Positions 14,261 to 21,933 of a DNA stretch of 64,000 nucleotides are shown here, one piece after another. The notes below the pieces were generated by a model. The model had not been told where the DNA came from, searched no databases, and saw nothing but the letters and a program-made list of their open reading frames with translations. Source of the stretch: Amycolatopsis deserti. GTDB lineage: Bacteria; Actinomycetota; Actinomycetes; Mycobacteriales; Pseudonocardiaceae. Location of the stretch: NCBI RefSeq assembly GCF_014653945.1, contig NZ_BNAU01000008.1:281421-345420 (forward strand). The letters are read 5' to 3'. Position numbers and translations under genes: made by a program. Numbering within the stretch: the stretch's first letter is position 1; every line of letters starts with the position of its first letter.

Positions 14261-16069
14261 ATGACCCTGCCCGTCGCCGCCGTCGTCGGCCTGCTCGAAG
14301 CAGCCGAGCAGGACACCGACGTCGCTGAGCTGCTGGCCGGCCTCGACCACGCCGACGCCGAGCGGATCGCCTCCGGGATCCGGCGCCTGCGGGCCACTTC
14401 GGACCGCCTGCGGCGCCGTGGGCAGGAACTCGCCGCCCTGTTCTCCTCCGCGCGGGAGCTGGCCGAGCTGCGGGACGTCGACGAGCTGCTGGCCCGGCTG
14501 GTGGAGCGGGCCCACGACCTGGTCGGCACCGACGTCACCTACCTGTCGGAGTTCGACGTCGGCAGCCGGGAGCTGCGGGTGCGCACGACGCTGGGCACGG
14601 TCGCGCCGTCGTTCCCGGGCCTGCGCGTGCCGCCGGGGATGGGCCTGGCCAGCCAGGTGGTCGAAAGCCGCCGCCCGTGCTGGACCGCCCGCTACGACGC
14701 GATGACCCAGGCGCCGCACGACGACCGGATCGACGAGACCGTCGCCGCGGAGGGGCTCGTCTCACTGCTCGGGGTGCCGCTGCTGGCCGGGGACGAGGTC
14801 ATCGGGGTGCTGTTCGCCGCCAACCGCGTCGAGCACGCGTTCTCCCCGGAGGAGATTTCGCTGCTGTCGGCGTTCGCCGACCACGCCGCCGTCGTGCTGC
14901 AGACCGCCCGGCTGCTGGCCCGCGCCAACACCGCGGCCGACGAGACCCGCCGCGCCTACGGTGAGCTGGCCCGGCACGTGGAGGCGATGGAACGCGCCAG
15001 CGAGGTGCACGGCGACCTCACCACGCTCGTCCTCCAGGGCGGCGACGCCACCGAGGTGGCCGGGGCCCTCGGCCGGGCCCTGCGCTGCCGCGTCGCGCTG
15101 CTGGACACCGATCACCTCGACGGCGGCGTGCGGGAGGCCGTCGAGCAGAGCCGCCGCAGCGGACGTTGTGTGCCGGCGGGCGAAGGCGCCTTCGTGGTCG
15201 CCGTCGTGGCGGGGCCGACGCTGCTCGGCGCGCTGCTGCTGGAACAGGGCGCCGTCGAGTTCGGACCGGTGGAGTTCCGCACCGCCGAGCGCGCCGCCCA
15301 GATCACGGCGCTGCTCAGCCTCAAACAGGACGCCCTGATCGAGGCCGAGCAGCGCGTGCGCGGGGATCTGCTCGCCGACTTGCTCTCCGCCGACGCCGAC
15401 CGGCGCGCGGGTGCCGCCACCCGCGCCCGGGCCCGCGGCATCCGGCTGGACGGCCCGCGTTCGGTCGTGGTCGTCGCGGTCCCCGCCGATCTGCGCCACC
15501 AGGCGGCCCGCGCGCTGCGCCGGACCGGGGACCTGGTCGGTGAGCACGCGGACCACATCGTCGTCCTGACCCCGGCGGAGGACCCCGCCGCCGCGGCCCG
15601 GGCCGTGCACACCGCCGTCGCGCGCTCACTGGCCGCCCCGGTCCTGGCCGTCGGCGCCGCGGCCGAGGACGACCTGCGGGAACCCGTCGAGCAGGCCACC
15701 GCGTGCGTGCGCATCCTGCCCGCGCTGGGCGTGTCCGACGCGGCGGCCACCACCGACGAGTACCTGCCCTACACGGCGCTGTTCGGGCCGGGCGAGGCCC
15801 GCGTGTCCGCGTTCGTGCGCCGGGTCCTCGGGCCGGTCCTGGACTGGGACGCCGAGCACGCCGGCACCCTGCTGCCCACGCTCGCCTCCTATCTGGACAA
15901 CCGCATGAGCCCGGTCGCCACCGCCCGAGCCCTGCACGTGCACAAGAACACCGTGCTGCAGCGGCTGGACCGCGCCGCCGAGCTGCTCGGGGAGGGCTGG
16001 CAGGACCCGGACCGGCTGTTCCGGCTGACCGTCGCGGTCCGGCTGACCCGCCTGGCCGAACGTCCATAA
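14261..16069 (+). CDS. GAF domain PucR-type transcriptional regulator, 602 aa
   Basis: An N-terminal helical linker is followed by a GAF domain (about residues 75-225, with VGTDVTYLSEFD and LVSLLGVPLLAGDEVIGVLF), a coiled segment, a weaker central domain, and a C-terminal PucR helix-turn-helix at about 550-580 (PVATARALHVHKNTVLQRLD). Proteins of this build activate catabolic operons on binding small acids or CoA esters. It lies 99 bp upstream of the HMG-CoA reductase gene on the same strand and is the obvious regulator of that operon. A GAF ligand such as mevalonate is inference. Confidence 0.85.
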   Translation: MTLPVAAVVGLLEAAEQDTDVAELLAGLDHADAERIASGIRRLRATSDRLRRRGQELAALFSSARELAELRDVDELLARLVERAHDLVGTDVTYLSEFDVGSRELRVRTTLGTVAPSFPGLRVPPGMGLASQVVESRRPCWTARYDAMTQAPHDDRIDETVAAEGLVSLLGVPLLAGDEVIGVLFAANRVEHAFSPEEISLLSAFADHAAVVLQTARLLARANTAADETRRAYGELARHVEAMERASEVHGDLTTLVLQGGDATEVAGALGRALRCRVALLDTDHLDGGVREAVEQSRRSGRCVPAGEGAFVVAVVAGPTLLGALLLEQGAVEFGPVEFRTAERAAQITALLSLKQDALIEAEQRVRGDLLADLLSADADRRAGAATRARARGIRLDGPRSVVVVAVPADLRHQAARALRRTGDLVGEHADHIVVLTPAEDPAAAARAVHTAVARSLAAPVLAVGAAAEDDLREPVEQATACVRILPALGVSDAAATTDEYLPYTALFGPGEARVSAFVRRVLGPVLDWDAEHAGTLLPTLASYLDNRMSPVATARALHVHKNTVLQRLDRAAELLGEGWQDPDRLFRLTVAVRLTRLAERP

Positions 16070-16168
16070 CCGCGGCCCCTCGGATAGACGATCGGTCCAT
16101 TCCGGCGACGAAGTGCGCGAGCTAGCGTCCTGGTCGTCACGCAGCCACACGGAAGTGGAAGGGGCGCT

Positions 16169-17443
16169 ATGGCGCGCACCAGTCGTATCCAGGGACTCCG
16201 GGATCTGCCCGTCGAGGCCCGGCGCAAGGCCGTCGCCGAGGCGGCCGGGCTCGACCCGGCGCTGGTCGCGGCGTTCGATCCGGCCCACGGGCTCGACACC
16301 GGCGCGGCCGACCACATGATCGAGAACGTGGTCGGCATCCTCGGCGTGCCGCTGGGGGTGGCCACCAACTTCGTGGTCAACGGCGCCGAGGTGCTGGTCC
16401 CGATGGCGACCGAGGAGGCCTCGGTGGTCGCCGCCGCCAGCAACCCCGCCAAGATCGCCCGCGTCCGCGGCGGGTTCCGCACGTCCTCGACCGCGCCGAT
16501 CATGCAGGCGCAGGTGCAGATCGTCGGCGTGCGCGACCCGGAGGCGGGCCGCGTCCGCCTGCTGGAGGCCCGCGACGAGCTGATCGAGCTGGCCAACGCG
16601 CAGGACGAGAAGCTCGTCGAGTTCGGCGGCGGCGTCCGGGACATCTCGGTGCGGCTGGTGCCGTCCCGCGCGGGGACCTACGTCGTCGCGCACCTGCAGG
16701 TCGACGTGCGCGACGCCATGGGCGCCAACGCGGTGAACACCATGGCCGAGGCGGTCGCCGCGCGCGCCGGGGAGATCGCCGGCGGCCGCGCGCTGCTGCG
16801 GATCCTGACCAACAAGGCCGATCTGCGGCTGTCCCGGGCCCGCGCGGTGTTCGACGCCGGATCCCTGGGCGGCCCGGCAGTCGTGGACGACATCGTGCAC
16901 GCCGCCGCGTTCGCGGAGGCCGATCCCTACCGCGCCGCGACCCACAACAAGGGGATCATGAACGGCATCAGCGCGGTCGTGCTCGCCACCGGCAACGACA
17001 CCCGCGCGGTCGAGGCCGGCGCCCACTCGCACGCCGTCTCCGCGCAAGGCCGGTACACGTCCTTGTCCCGCTTCGAAAAGGACGCCGACGGCAACGTGGT
17101 CGGCACGCTGGAACTGCCGATGCCGGTCGGGCTCGTCGGCGGTGCCACGCGCGTCCACCCCGTGGCGCAGGCCGCGGTCGCCCTGCTCGGCGTGCGGACC
17201 GCGACCGAGCTGGCGGAGATCATCACCGCGGTCGGGCTCGCGCAGAACTTCGCCGCCGTGCGGGCGCTGGCGACCGAGGGCATCCAGCGCGGGCACATGT
17301 CGCTGCACGCCCGCAACATCGCCACGACCGTGGGCGCGACCGCCGCAGAGGTCCCGGCGGTCGTCGCGCGGCTGGTCGCCGACCGGAAGGTCCGCGCCGA
17401 CCACGCCGAGAAGGTCCTCGCCGAGCTGCGGGCGCGGGGCTGA
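16169..17443 (+). CDS. mvaA: Hydroxymethylglutaryl-CoA reductase, degradative class II
   Basis: Interconverts mevalonate and HMG-CoA; class II enzymes work mainly in the oxidative direction in mevalonate degraders. Landmarks are ENVVG with the catalytic Glu near residue 52, DAMGANAVNTMAEA, HNKGIMNG with the catalytic Lys near 261, and RGHMSLHARN with the catalytic His near 376-380. The length (424 aa) and soluble form match Pseudomonas mevalonii MvaA and not the membrane class I type. GAAGGGGC precedes the ATG. The stop is 1 bp before the GTG of HMG-CoA lyase, and no biosynthetic mevalonate-pathway gene is nearby, both supporting a catabolic role. Confidence 0.93.
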   Translation: MARTSRIQGLRDLPVEARRKAVAEAAGLDPALVAAFDPAHGLDTGAADHMIENVVGILGVPLGVATNFVVNGAEVLVPMATEEASVVAAASNPAKIARVRGGFRTSSTAPIMQAQVQIVGVRDPEAGRVRLLEARDELIELANAQDEKLVEFGGGVRDISVRLVPSRAGTYVVAHLQVDVRDAMGANAVNTMAEAVAARAGEIAGGRALLRILTNKADLRLSRARAVFDAGSLGGPAVVDDIVHAAAFAEADPYRAATHNKGIMNGISAVVLATGNDTRAVEAGAHSHAVSAQGRYTSLSRFEKDADGNVVGTLELPMPVGLVGGATRVHPVAQAAVALLGVRTATELAEIITAVGLAQNFAAVRALATEGIQRGHMSLHARNIATTVGATAAEVPAVVARLVADRKVRADHAEKVLAELRARG

Positions 17444-17444
17444 C

Positions 17445-18365
17445 GTGACCGCCGATCAGCTGCCCGGTCTGCCGTCCGCGGTGACGATCTGCGAGGTCGG
17501 CCCGCGCGACGGGCTGCAGAACGAATCCGCGCTCGTGCCGGCCGCGGTGAAGGTCGAGCTGGTGGAGCGGCTCGCCGACGCCGGGCACACCGTGATCGAG
17601 ACGACCAGCCTGGTCCACCCGGACCGGGTGCCGCAGCTGGCCGACGCCGAGGAGGTCCTGCGCCGCCTCGACCGCCGTCCCGGCGTGCGCTACCCGGTGC
17701 TGGTGCCCAACCAGCGCGGCCTGGCGCGGGCACTGGACCTCGGCGTCACCGACATCGCCGTGTTCGCCTCGGCCACCGAGAGCTTCGCCAGGGCCAACCT
17801 CGGCCGGTCCGTCGGCGAGTCGCTGGAGATGTTCGCGCCCGTGGTGGCCCGGGCCCGCGAAGCCGGGCTCGGCGTGCGCGGCTACCTGTCGATGTGCTGG
17901 GGCGACCCGGAGGAGGGCGTGGTCCCGCTGTCGCGGGTGATCGCGGTCGCCACCCGGCTGTTCGGACTCGGCTGCACCGAACTGAGCCTCGGCGACACGA
18001 TCGGCGTCGCCACCCCCGGCCGCGTCGTCGCGCTGCTCGATGGGCTCGTCGCCGCGGGCGTCCCGATCGGACGGATCGCGGTGCACTTCCACGACACCTA
18101 CGGTCAGGCCCTGGCGAACACCCTCGCCGCCCTGCAGCGCGGTGTCACCACTGTCGACGCCTCCGCGGGCGGGCTGGGCGGCTGCCCGTTCGCCAACAGC
18201 GCCACCGGCAACCTCGCCACCGAAGACCTGCTGTGGCAGCTCGACGGGCTCGGCATCCACACCGGTGTCGACCTGACCAAACTCGCCGAGACCAGCGTGT
18301 GGCTGGCCGGGCACCTGGGACGGCCCAGCCCGTCCCGCGCCCTGCGCGCGCTCACCGGCGCCTGA
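17445..18365 (+). CDS. mvaB: Hydroxymethylglutaryl-CoA lyase, 306 aa
   Basis: Splits HMG-CoA into acetoacetate and acetyl-CoA; the DRE-TIM metallolyase fold. Seen are EVGPRDGLQNE at about residues 15-25 (metal Asp, catalytic Arg), FHDTYGQALAN with the metal His pair, and the HMG-CoA lyase signature GGLGGCPFA with catalytic Cys near 246. The GTG start at 17445 follows the reductase stop by 1 bp; the longer open frame is a shadow of the reductase gene. Reductase plus lyase in this order is the arrangement of mevalonate-catabolic operons. Confidence 0.93.
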   Translation: MTADQLPGLPSAVTICEVGPRDGLQNESALVPAAVKVELVERLADAGHTVIETTSLVHPDRVPQLADAEEVLRRLDRRPGVRYPVLVPNQRGLARALDLGVTDIAVFASATESFARANLGRSVGESLEMFAPVVARAREAGLGVRGYLSMCWGDPEEGVVPLSRVIAVATRLFGLGCTELSLGDTIGVATPGRVVALLDGLVAAGVPIGRIAVHFHDTYGQALANTLAALQRGVTTVDASAGGLGGCPFANSATGNLATEDLLWQLDGLGIHTGVDLTKLAETSVWLAGHLGRPSPSRALRALTGA

Positions 18366-18384
18366 CCCCCAACGGAGGAAAACC

Positions 18385-18789
18385 ATGGCACTCAACGAAG
18401 AGCAGCCCTACGTCGTCGTCTGGAACGACGCCGTCGACCTGCGGCACCTGGCCGCGTCGGTCGTCATCTGCGTGGCCGCCGGCCTGCCGGTCTTCCTCGG
18501 CGCGAAGGCGCTGTTCGGATCACTGGTCGACACGCCGTCGCTGGCCGGAGGCTACGCGCTGCTGGCCGGACTGGCCGCGTGCGTGCTCGCCGCCGCCGTC
18601 TGCGCCCGCCTGTTCCGTCCGAAGCGGACGTTCGGCGCCGAGCAGGCCGCGGACCGGGAGGCCGCGCTCGCAGAACTGGAACGGATGGGCGGCACCGCCG
18701 AGACCTTCGCCGAGCTGCCGCCGCGCGTGCGGGCCGAGATGACCGAGCTGGGCCTGGTCCGCGAGACCGCGCCGGAGGTGCGCGCATGA
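18385..18789 (+). CDS. Small membrane protein, probable TctB-like partner, 134 aa
   Basis: Two hydrophobic segments (about residues 25-45 and 52-72) are followed by a 60-residue charged cytoplasmic tail containing AADREAALAELERMGG and ending near the stop. Canonical TctB proteins have four helices, so this is shorter. The strong GGAGG before the ATG and the ATGA overlap with the TctA-type permease show it is made with that permease. It most likely plays the small-subunit role of a tripartite tricarboxylate-type transporter; I do not recognise it by sequence alone. Confidence 0.65.
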   Translation: MALNEEQPYVVVWNDAVDLRHLAASVVICVAAGLPVFLGAKALFGSLVDTPSLAGGYALLAGLAACVLAAAVCARLFRPKRTFGAEQAADREAALAELERMGGTAETFAELPPRVRAEMTELGLVRETAPEVRA

Positions 18790-20153
18790 CCCCGGATCTG
18801 CTGTGGGCCCTGGGCATGGGCCTGCTCGGCGCGGTCGTGTTCGCCGCGATCGGCCTGGTCTCCGGCACCGACGAGACCTCCACGCTCGCCCCGGTCACCC
18901 TGCTCGTCGTGCTGCTGGGCGTGCCGCCGGCCGGGGTGCTGACGTTCTTCATCGCCGGTGCCGTCAGCAAGCACATGACCCACGCGATCCCCACCACGCT
19001 GCTGGGCATCCCGGGCGACACGACCGCGGTGCCGCTGCTCGACGACGCGACCGCGTTGCGCCGCCTCGGCGCCCCGCACATCGCGCTGCGCAAGGCACTG
19101 GCCGGCGGGCTGGTCGCCGCGTTCATCGCGGTGCCGGTCGCGGTCGGCGTGGCGTCCCTGCTCGCCCCGCTGGCCGGGCCGATCAAGACCGTGGCGCCGT
19201 TCGTGTTCGGCGCGGCCGCGATCTTCGTCGGCTACTTCTCGCCCGGCCGGTGGGCCAGCATCGCCGCGATCGTGCCGTTCGCGTTGCTGGTGACCGGGCT
19301 CAACACGGTCGCCACCGACCAGCTGGACAAGAGCCTGTCGATCAGCTTCTTCCTCGGCATCGCGATCGGGCCGCTCGTGGTGGACCTGCTCATCGCCTCG
19401 TCCCGGAACGGGCGGCGCACCCTGGAGCGCACTGGGCCGCGCCCGTTCTGGCTCGCCCCGGACAGCGGCGCGGGACGGCGCTGGATCCCGAACCCGCTGC
19501 GGATCCTCGACCGCGGGCAGGCGGCCGCGACCGCCGCCGCGGCCGGGGTCACCTCGACGACGTTCATGCTCAGCCCGGTCGCCGCGACGGTGCTCGCGGG
19601 GGAGATCACCGGGTCCCGGATCAGGCACCCGTACCGCAGGCTGACCACGTTGATGGCGGTCAAGAACGGCACCACGGAGTCGACCTACCTGGCCGAGACG
19701 CTCATCCCGCTCGTCGCGTTCGGGTTGCCGTTGAGCCCGGTCGCCGCCGGTCCCGCCGCGGCGCTGTTCAACGCGCCGCCGGTCTACACCGTCAAGGGAC
19801 CGGACGGGGGCGTGCACAACCTGCACACCCTGCTCAGCTCCTGGCAGTTCCTGGTGTTCAGCCTGATCGGGGTGGCGATCGCCGGGCTGGTGGTGTACCC
19901 GTTCGCGATGCGCTACGCGCGCGCCGCCAGTGGCTGGGTCGCGCGGCGGATCAGCCACGAGGCGCTGATCGGCGCGTTCGTGGCGCTGATCGCGGTGGTG
20001 GCGTGGTACGAGGGCGGGCCGCTCGCGCTCGCGGTGAGCCTGACCGTCGGCGCCGTCGGCGGCCTGGCGAACCGGATGCTCGGCATGACCTCCGGCGTGC
20101 AGTTCATGGCCTACTACGTGGCCGTGCTGCTGGTGCCGCTCGTCCTCGGCTGA
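18786..20153 (+). CDS. TctA-type tripartite transporter permease, 455 aa
   Basis: A polytopic membrane protein with about 11-12 helices and the TctA signature region near the N-terminus (FAAIGLVSGTDETSTLAP) and IPTTLLGIPGDTTAVPLL after helix 2-3, a duplicated-half feature of this family. Such permeases import carboxylates by cation symport with a periplasmic binding protein (TctC), but no binding-protein gene lies in the window. The start overlaps the preceding gene (ATGA). Its position after HMG-CoA reductase and lyase suggests mevalonate or a similar hydroxy-acid as cargo. A strong hairpin follows 10 bp after the stop. Confidence 0.85.
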   Translation: MTPDLLWALGMGLLGAVVFAAIGLVSGTDETSTLAPVTLLVVLLGVPPAGVLTFFIAGAVSKHMTHAIPTTLLGIPGDTTAVPLLDDATALRRLGAPHIALRKALAGGLVAAFIAVPVAVGVASLLAPLAGPIKTVAPFVFGAAAIFVGYFSPGRWASIAAIVPFALLVTGLNTVATDQLDKSLSISFFLGIAIGPLVVDLLIASSRNGRRTLERTGPRPFWLAPDSGAGRRWIPNPLRILDRGQAAATAAAAGVTSTTFMLSPVAATVLAGEITGSRIRHPYRRLTTLMAVKNGTTESTYLAETLIPLVAFGLPLSPVAAGPAAALFNAPPVYTVKGPDGGVHNLHTLLSSWQFLVFSLIGVAIAGLVVYPFAMRYARAASGWVARRISHEALIGAFVALIAVVAWYEGGPLALAVSLTVGAVGGLANRMLGMTSGVQFMAYYVAVLLVPLVLG

Positions 20154-20162
20154 GACGTGGAA

Positions 20163-20188
20163 AGCCCCGCCGCAGGGGCGGCGGGGCT
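20163..20188 (+). terminator. Perfect hairpin terminator of the HMG-CoA/transporter operon
   Basis: AGCCCCGCCGC (20163-20173) pairs perfectly with 20178-20188 across the loop AGGG, only 10 bp after the permease stop. No T-run follows, as usual in this group. Confidence 0.8.
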
Positions 20189-20262
20189 CAGGAAGAGATC
20201 GCGGATGTTCCGGGAAACGATCGTTCGCGCATGTCCTCCTTTCGTCGTGGGCCACGGTTCGT

Positions 20263-20487
20263 TCACGCGCGCGGAGGCGAGCGCTGACGCCGCCACAGCT
20301 GGGTCACCCGCTCCGGGCCGCGTGGCCGCCCGGCGGGCTCGGGGAGTGGGATTCGCGGCGGCTGCGGTCGCGGACGCTCCGCTTCGCCGAAGTTGGCGTC
20401 GATGATCGCGGCGAACTCGTCCCGCAGCCAGTCCGGGTCGTCGCACACCAGGTCGGCGAACCCGAGCTGCTCCAGCACGTCCGGCAT
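20263..20487 (-). CDS. Small hypothetical protein, 74 aa
   Basis: The N-terminal half (MPDVLEQLGFADLVCDDPDW, then LRDEFAAIIDANF) looks like a real, compact helical peptide of a type seen in short actinobacterial proteins, while the C-terminal half is Pro/Arg-rich and probably disordered. GGGAG lies about 10 bp before the ATG. It is convergent with the transporter operon and divergent from the SDR gene. Function unknown; the conserved-looking N-terminus and start signal are the only support. Confidence 0.5.
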   Translation of the reverse strand: MPDVLEQLGFADLVCDDPDWLRDEFAAIIDANFGEAERPRPQPPRIPLPEPAGRPRGPERVTQLWRRQRSPPRA

Positions 20488-20582
20488 CGCGAATCACTCC
20501 CGGGGGAGGTCCTGCGTTCCACACCGCTGACATCGATATTTGTAGCTCGCACTGTAGATTCAGTCAAGTCCGGGAAGCAGGT

Positions 20583-20613
20583 TTGACCTGGAGCGCGCTC
20601 GAGCACCTAGCGT
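20583..20613 (+). promoter_or_regulatory. Putative sigma-70-type promoter of the SDR gene
   Basis: TTGACC (20583-20588) and TAGCGT (20608-20613) are separated by 19 bp and end 7 bp before the ATG, implying a very short or absent leader. The spacing is slightly long. Confidence 0.4.
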
Positions 20614-20620
20614 CGCCGCC

Positions 20621-21595
20621 ATGACCACGGCACAGCACAGCATCGGATCCGGTTTCGGCGCGTCGACCACCGCCGCCGAGGTCCTGCGCGGCATCGACCT
20701 GACTGGCAAGCTCGCGATCGTCACCGGCGGCTACTCCGGCCTCGGCCTGGAAACCACGCGGGCACTGGCCGTCGCCGGCGCGCACGTCGTCGTCCCGGCC
20801 CGGCGGCCGGACGCGGCCAAGGCGGCCCTGGGCGACCTGGCCGAGGTGGACGAGCTGGACCTGGGGGACCTGGACAGCGTGCGGGCCTTCGCCGAGCGGT
20901 TCCTGGCGTCGGGGCGGCGCATCGACATCGTCATCGGCAGCGCCGCGATCATGGCCTGCCCGGAGACGCGGGTCGGGCCCGGCTGGGAGGCCCAGTTCGC
21001 GACCAACCACCTGGGCCACTTCGCGCTGGTGAACCGCCTGTGGCCGGCGATCGCGCCCGGCGCCCGGGTGGTGTCGGTGTCCTCGCGCGGCCACCACTTC
21101 TCCGGCATCCGCTGGGACGACCTGTGGTTCGAGCGCGGCTACGACAAGTGGCAGGCCTACGGCCAGGCCAAGACGGCGAACGCGTTGTTCGCGGTGCAGC
21201 TGGACAAGCTGGGGGAGCCGTCCGGGGTGCGGGCGTTCTCGGTGCACCCGGGCAGCATCCTGACCCCGTTGCAGCGGCACGTCCCGCTGGAGGAGCAGAT
21301 CGCGAACGGCTGGGTGAACGAGAACGGCGAGCCGATCGCGGACTGGTTCAAGAGCCCCGAACAGGGCGCGGCGACGCAGGTGTGGGCCGCGACCTCGCCG
21401 CGGCTGGCCGGAATGGGCGGCGTGTACTGCGAGGACTGCGACATCGCCGAGCCGGCCTCCGGCGACCCGCTCCCGTCGGGCCCCGGCCGCCCGGCGATGT
21501 TCCTGGGCGTCCGCGACTGGGCGAGCGACCCGGCCCAGGCGGAACGACTGTGGACGCTGTCGGCGGAACTGACCGGGGTGAACGCGTTCGCATAG
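20621..21595 (+). CDS. Short-chain dehydrogenase/reductase, 324 aa
   Basis: A Rossmann-fold oxidoreductase using NAD(P). The cofactor motif TGGYSGLG lies near residues 39-46, the catalytic Ser in VSVSSRGHH, and the YGQAK catalytic Tyr-Lys pair near 180-184. The extended C-terminal part (about 320 aa in total) resembles retinol-dehydrogenase-like SDRs. A lone gene with its own promoter, followed by three repeated hairpins that separate it from the convergent FMO gene. Substrate unknown. Confidence 0.88.
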   Translation: MTTAQHSIGSGFGASTTAAEVLRGIDLTGKLAIVTGGYSGLGLETTRALAVAGAHVVVPARRPDAAKAALGDLAEVDELDLGDLDSVRAFAERFLASGRRIDIVIGSAAIMACPETRVGPGWEAQFATNHLGHFALVNRLWPAIAPGARVVSVSSRGHHFSGIRWDDLWFERGYDKWQAYGQAKTANALFAVQLDKLGEPSGVRAFSVHPGSILTPLQRHVPLEEQIANGWVNENGEPIADWFKSPEQGAATQVWAATSPRLAGMGGVYCEDCDIAEPASGDPLPSGPGRPAMFLGVRDWASDPAQAERLWTLSAELTGVNAFA

Positions 21596-21597
21596 CT

Positions 21598-21933
21598 GGA
21601 ACCCGGGTCCCGGCCGCCCCCTGATGGCCGGGCCCCGGGAGCCGAGCCAGTGGCGTGCCGCGCAGCGCCAGCCGTGGGCCGTCATCGCCAAAGTCGCGGA
21701 GCCGCGCGACCCGCCGGAGAAGACCGGCGCCTAGCGAGCGCCTCCACCCCGGTCTGTCGGCCGCGGCATCGGCCACCGGCCACGCGGGTGCAGCGCCGGT
21801 TCACCTCGGCGGAACCCGCGGCCCGGCCGCCCCCGCGCGACCGGGCCCCGGAAGCCGCGCCACGCGGAGCGGCGGTTCGCGTAGCTGGAACCCGGGTCCC
21901 GGCCGCCCCGTCGACGGCCGGGACCCGGAAGCC
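21598..21933. repeat. Three diverged copies of one hairpin element between convergent genes
   Basis: Copies at 21598-21643, about 21811-21854 and 21887-21933 share the layout GGAACCCG...CGGCCGCCCC...CCGGGCC/ACCCGG...GCC. Copies 1 and 3 match at 34 of 35 bases over 21586-21620 and 21875-21909. In copy 3 CCGGGTCCCGGCCG (21892-21905) pairs perfectly with 21915-21928; copy 1 has one mismatch in a 14-bp stem. They are bidirectional terminators by position, for the SDR (plus) and FMO (minus) genes. The about 165 bp between copies 1 and 2 holds no gene I can support. Confidence 0.75.

Noticed and set aside
21650..21776. Possible remnant of a coding gene between the hairpins after the SDR gene
   Set aside because: A minus-strand frame here shows no recognisable family and overlaps the repeated hairpins, so I leave it as non-coding.
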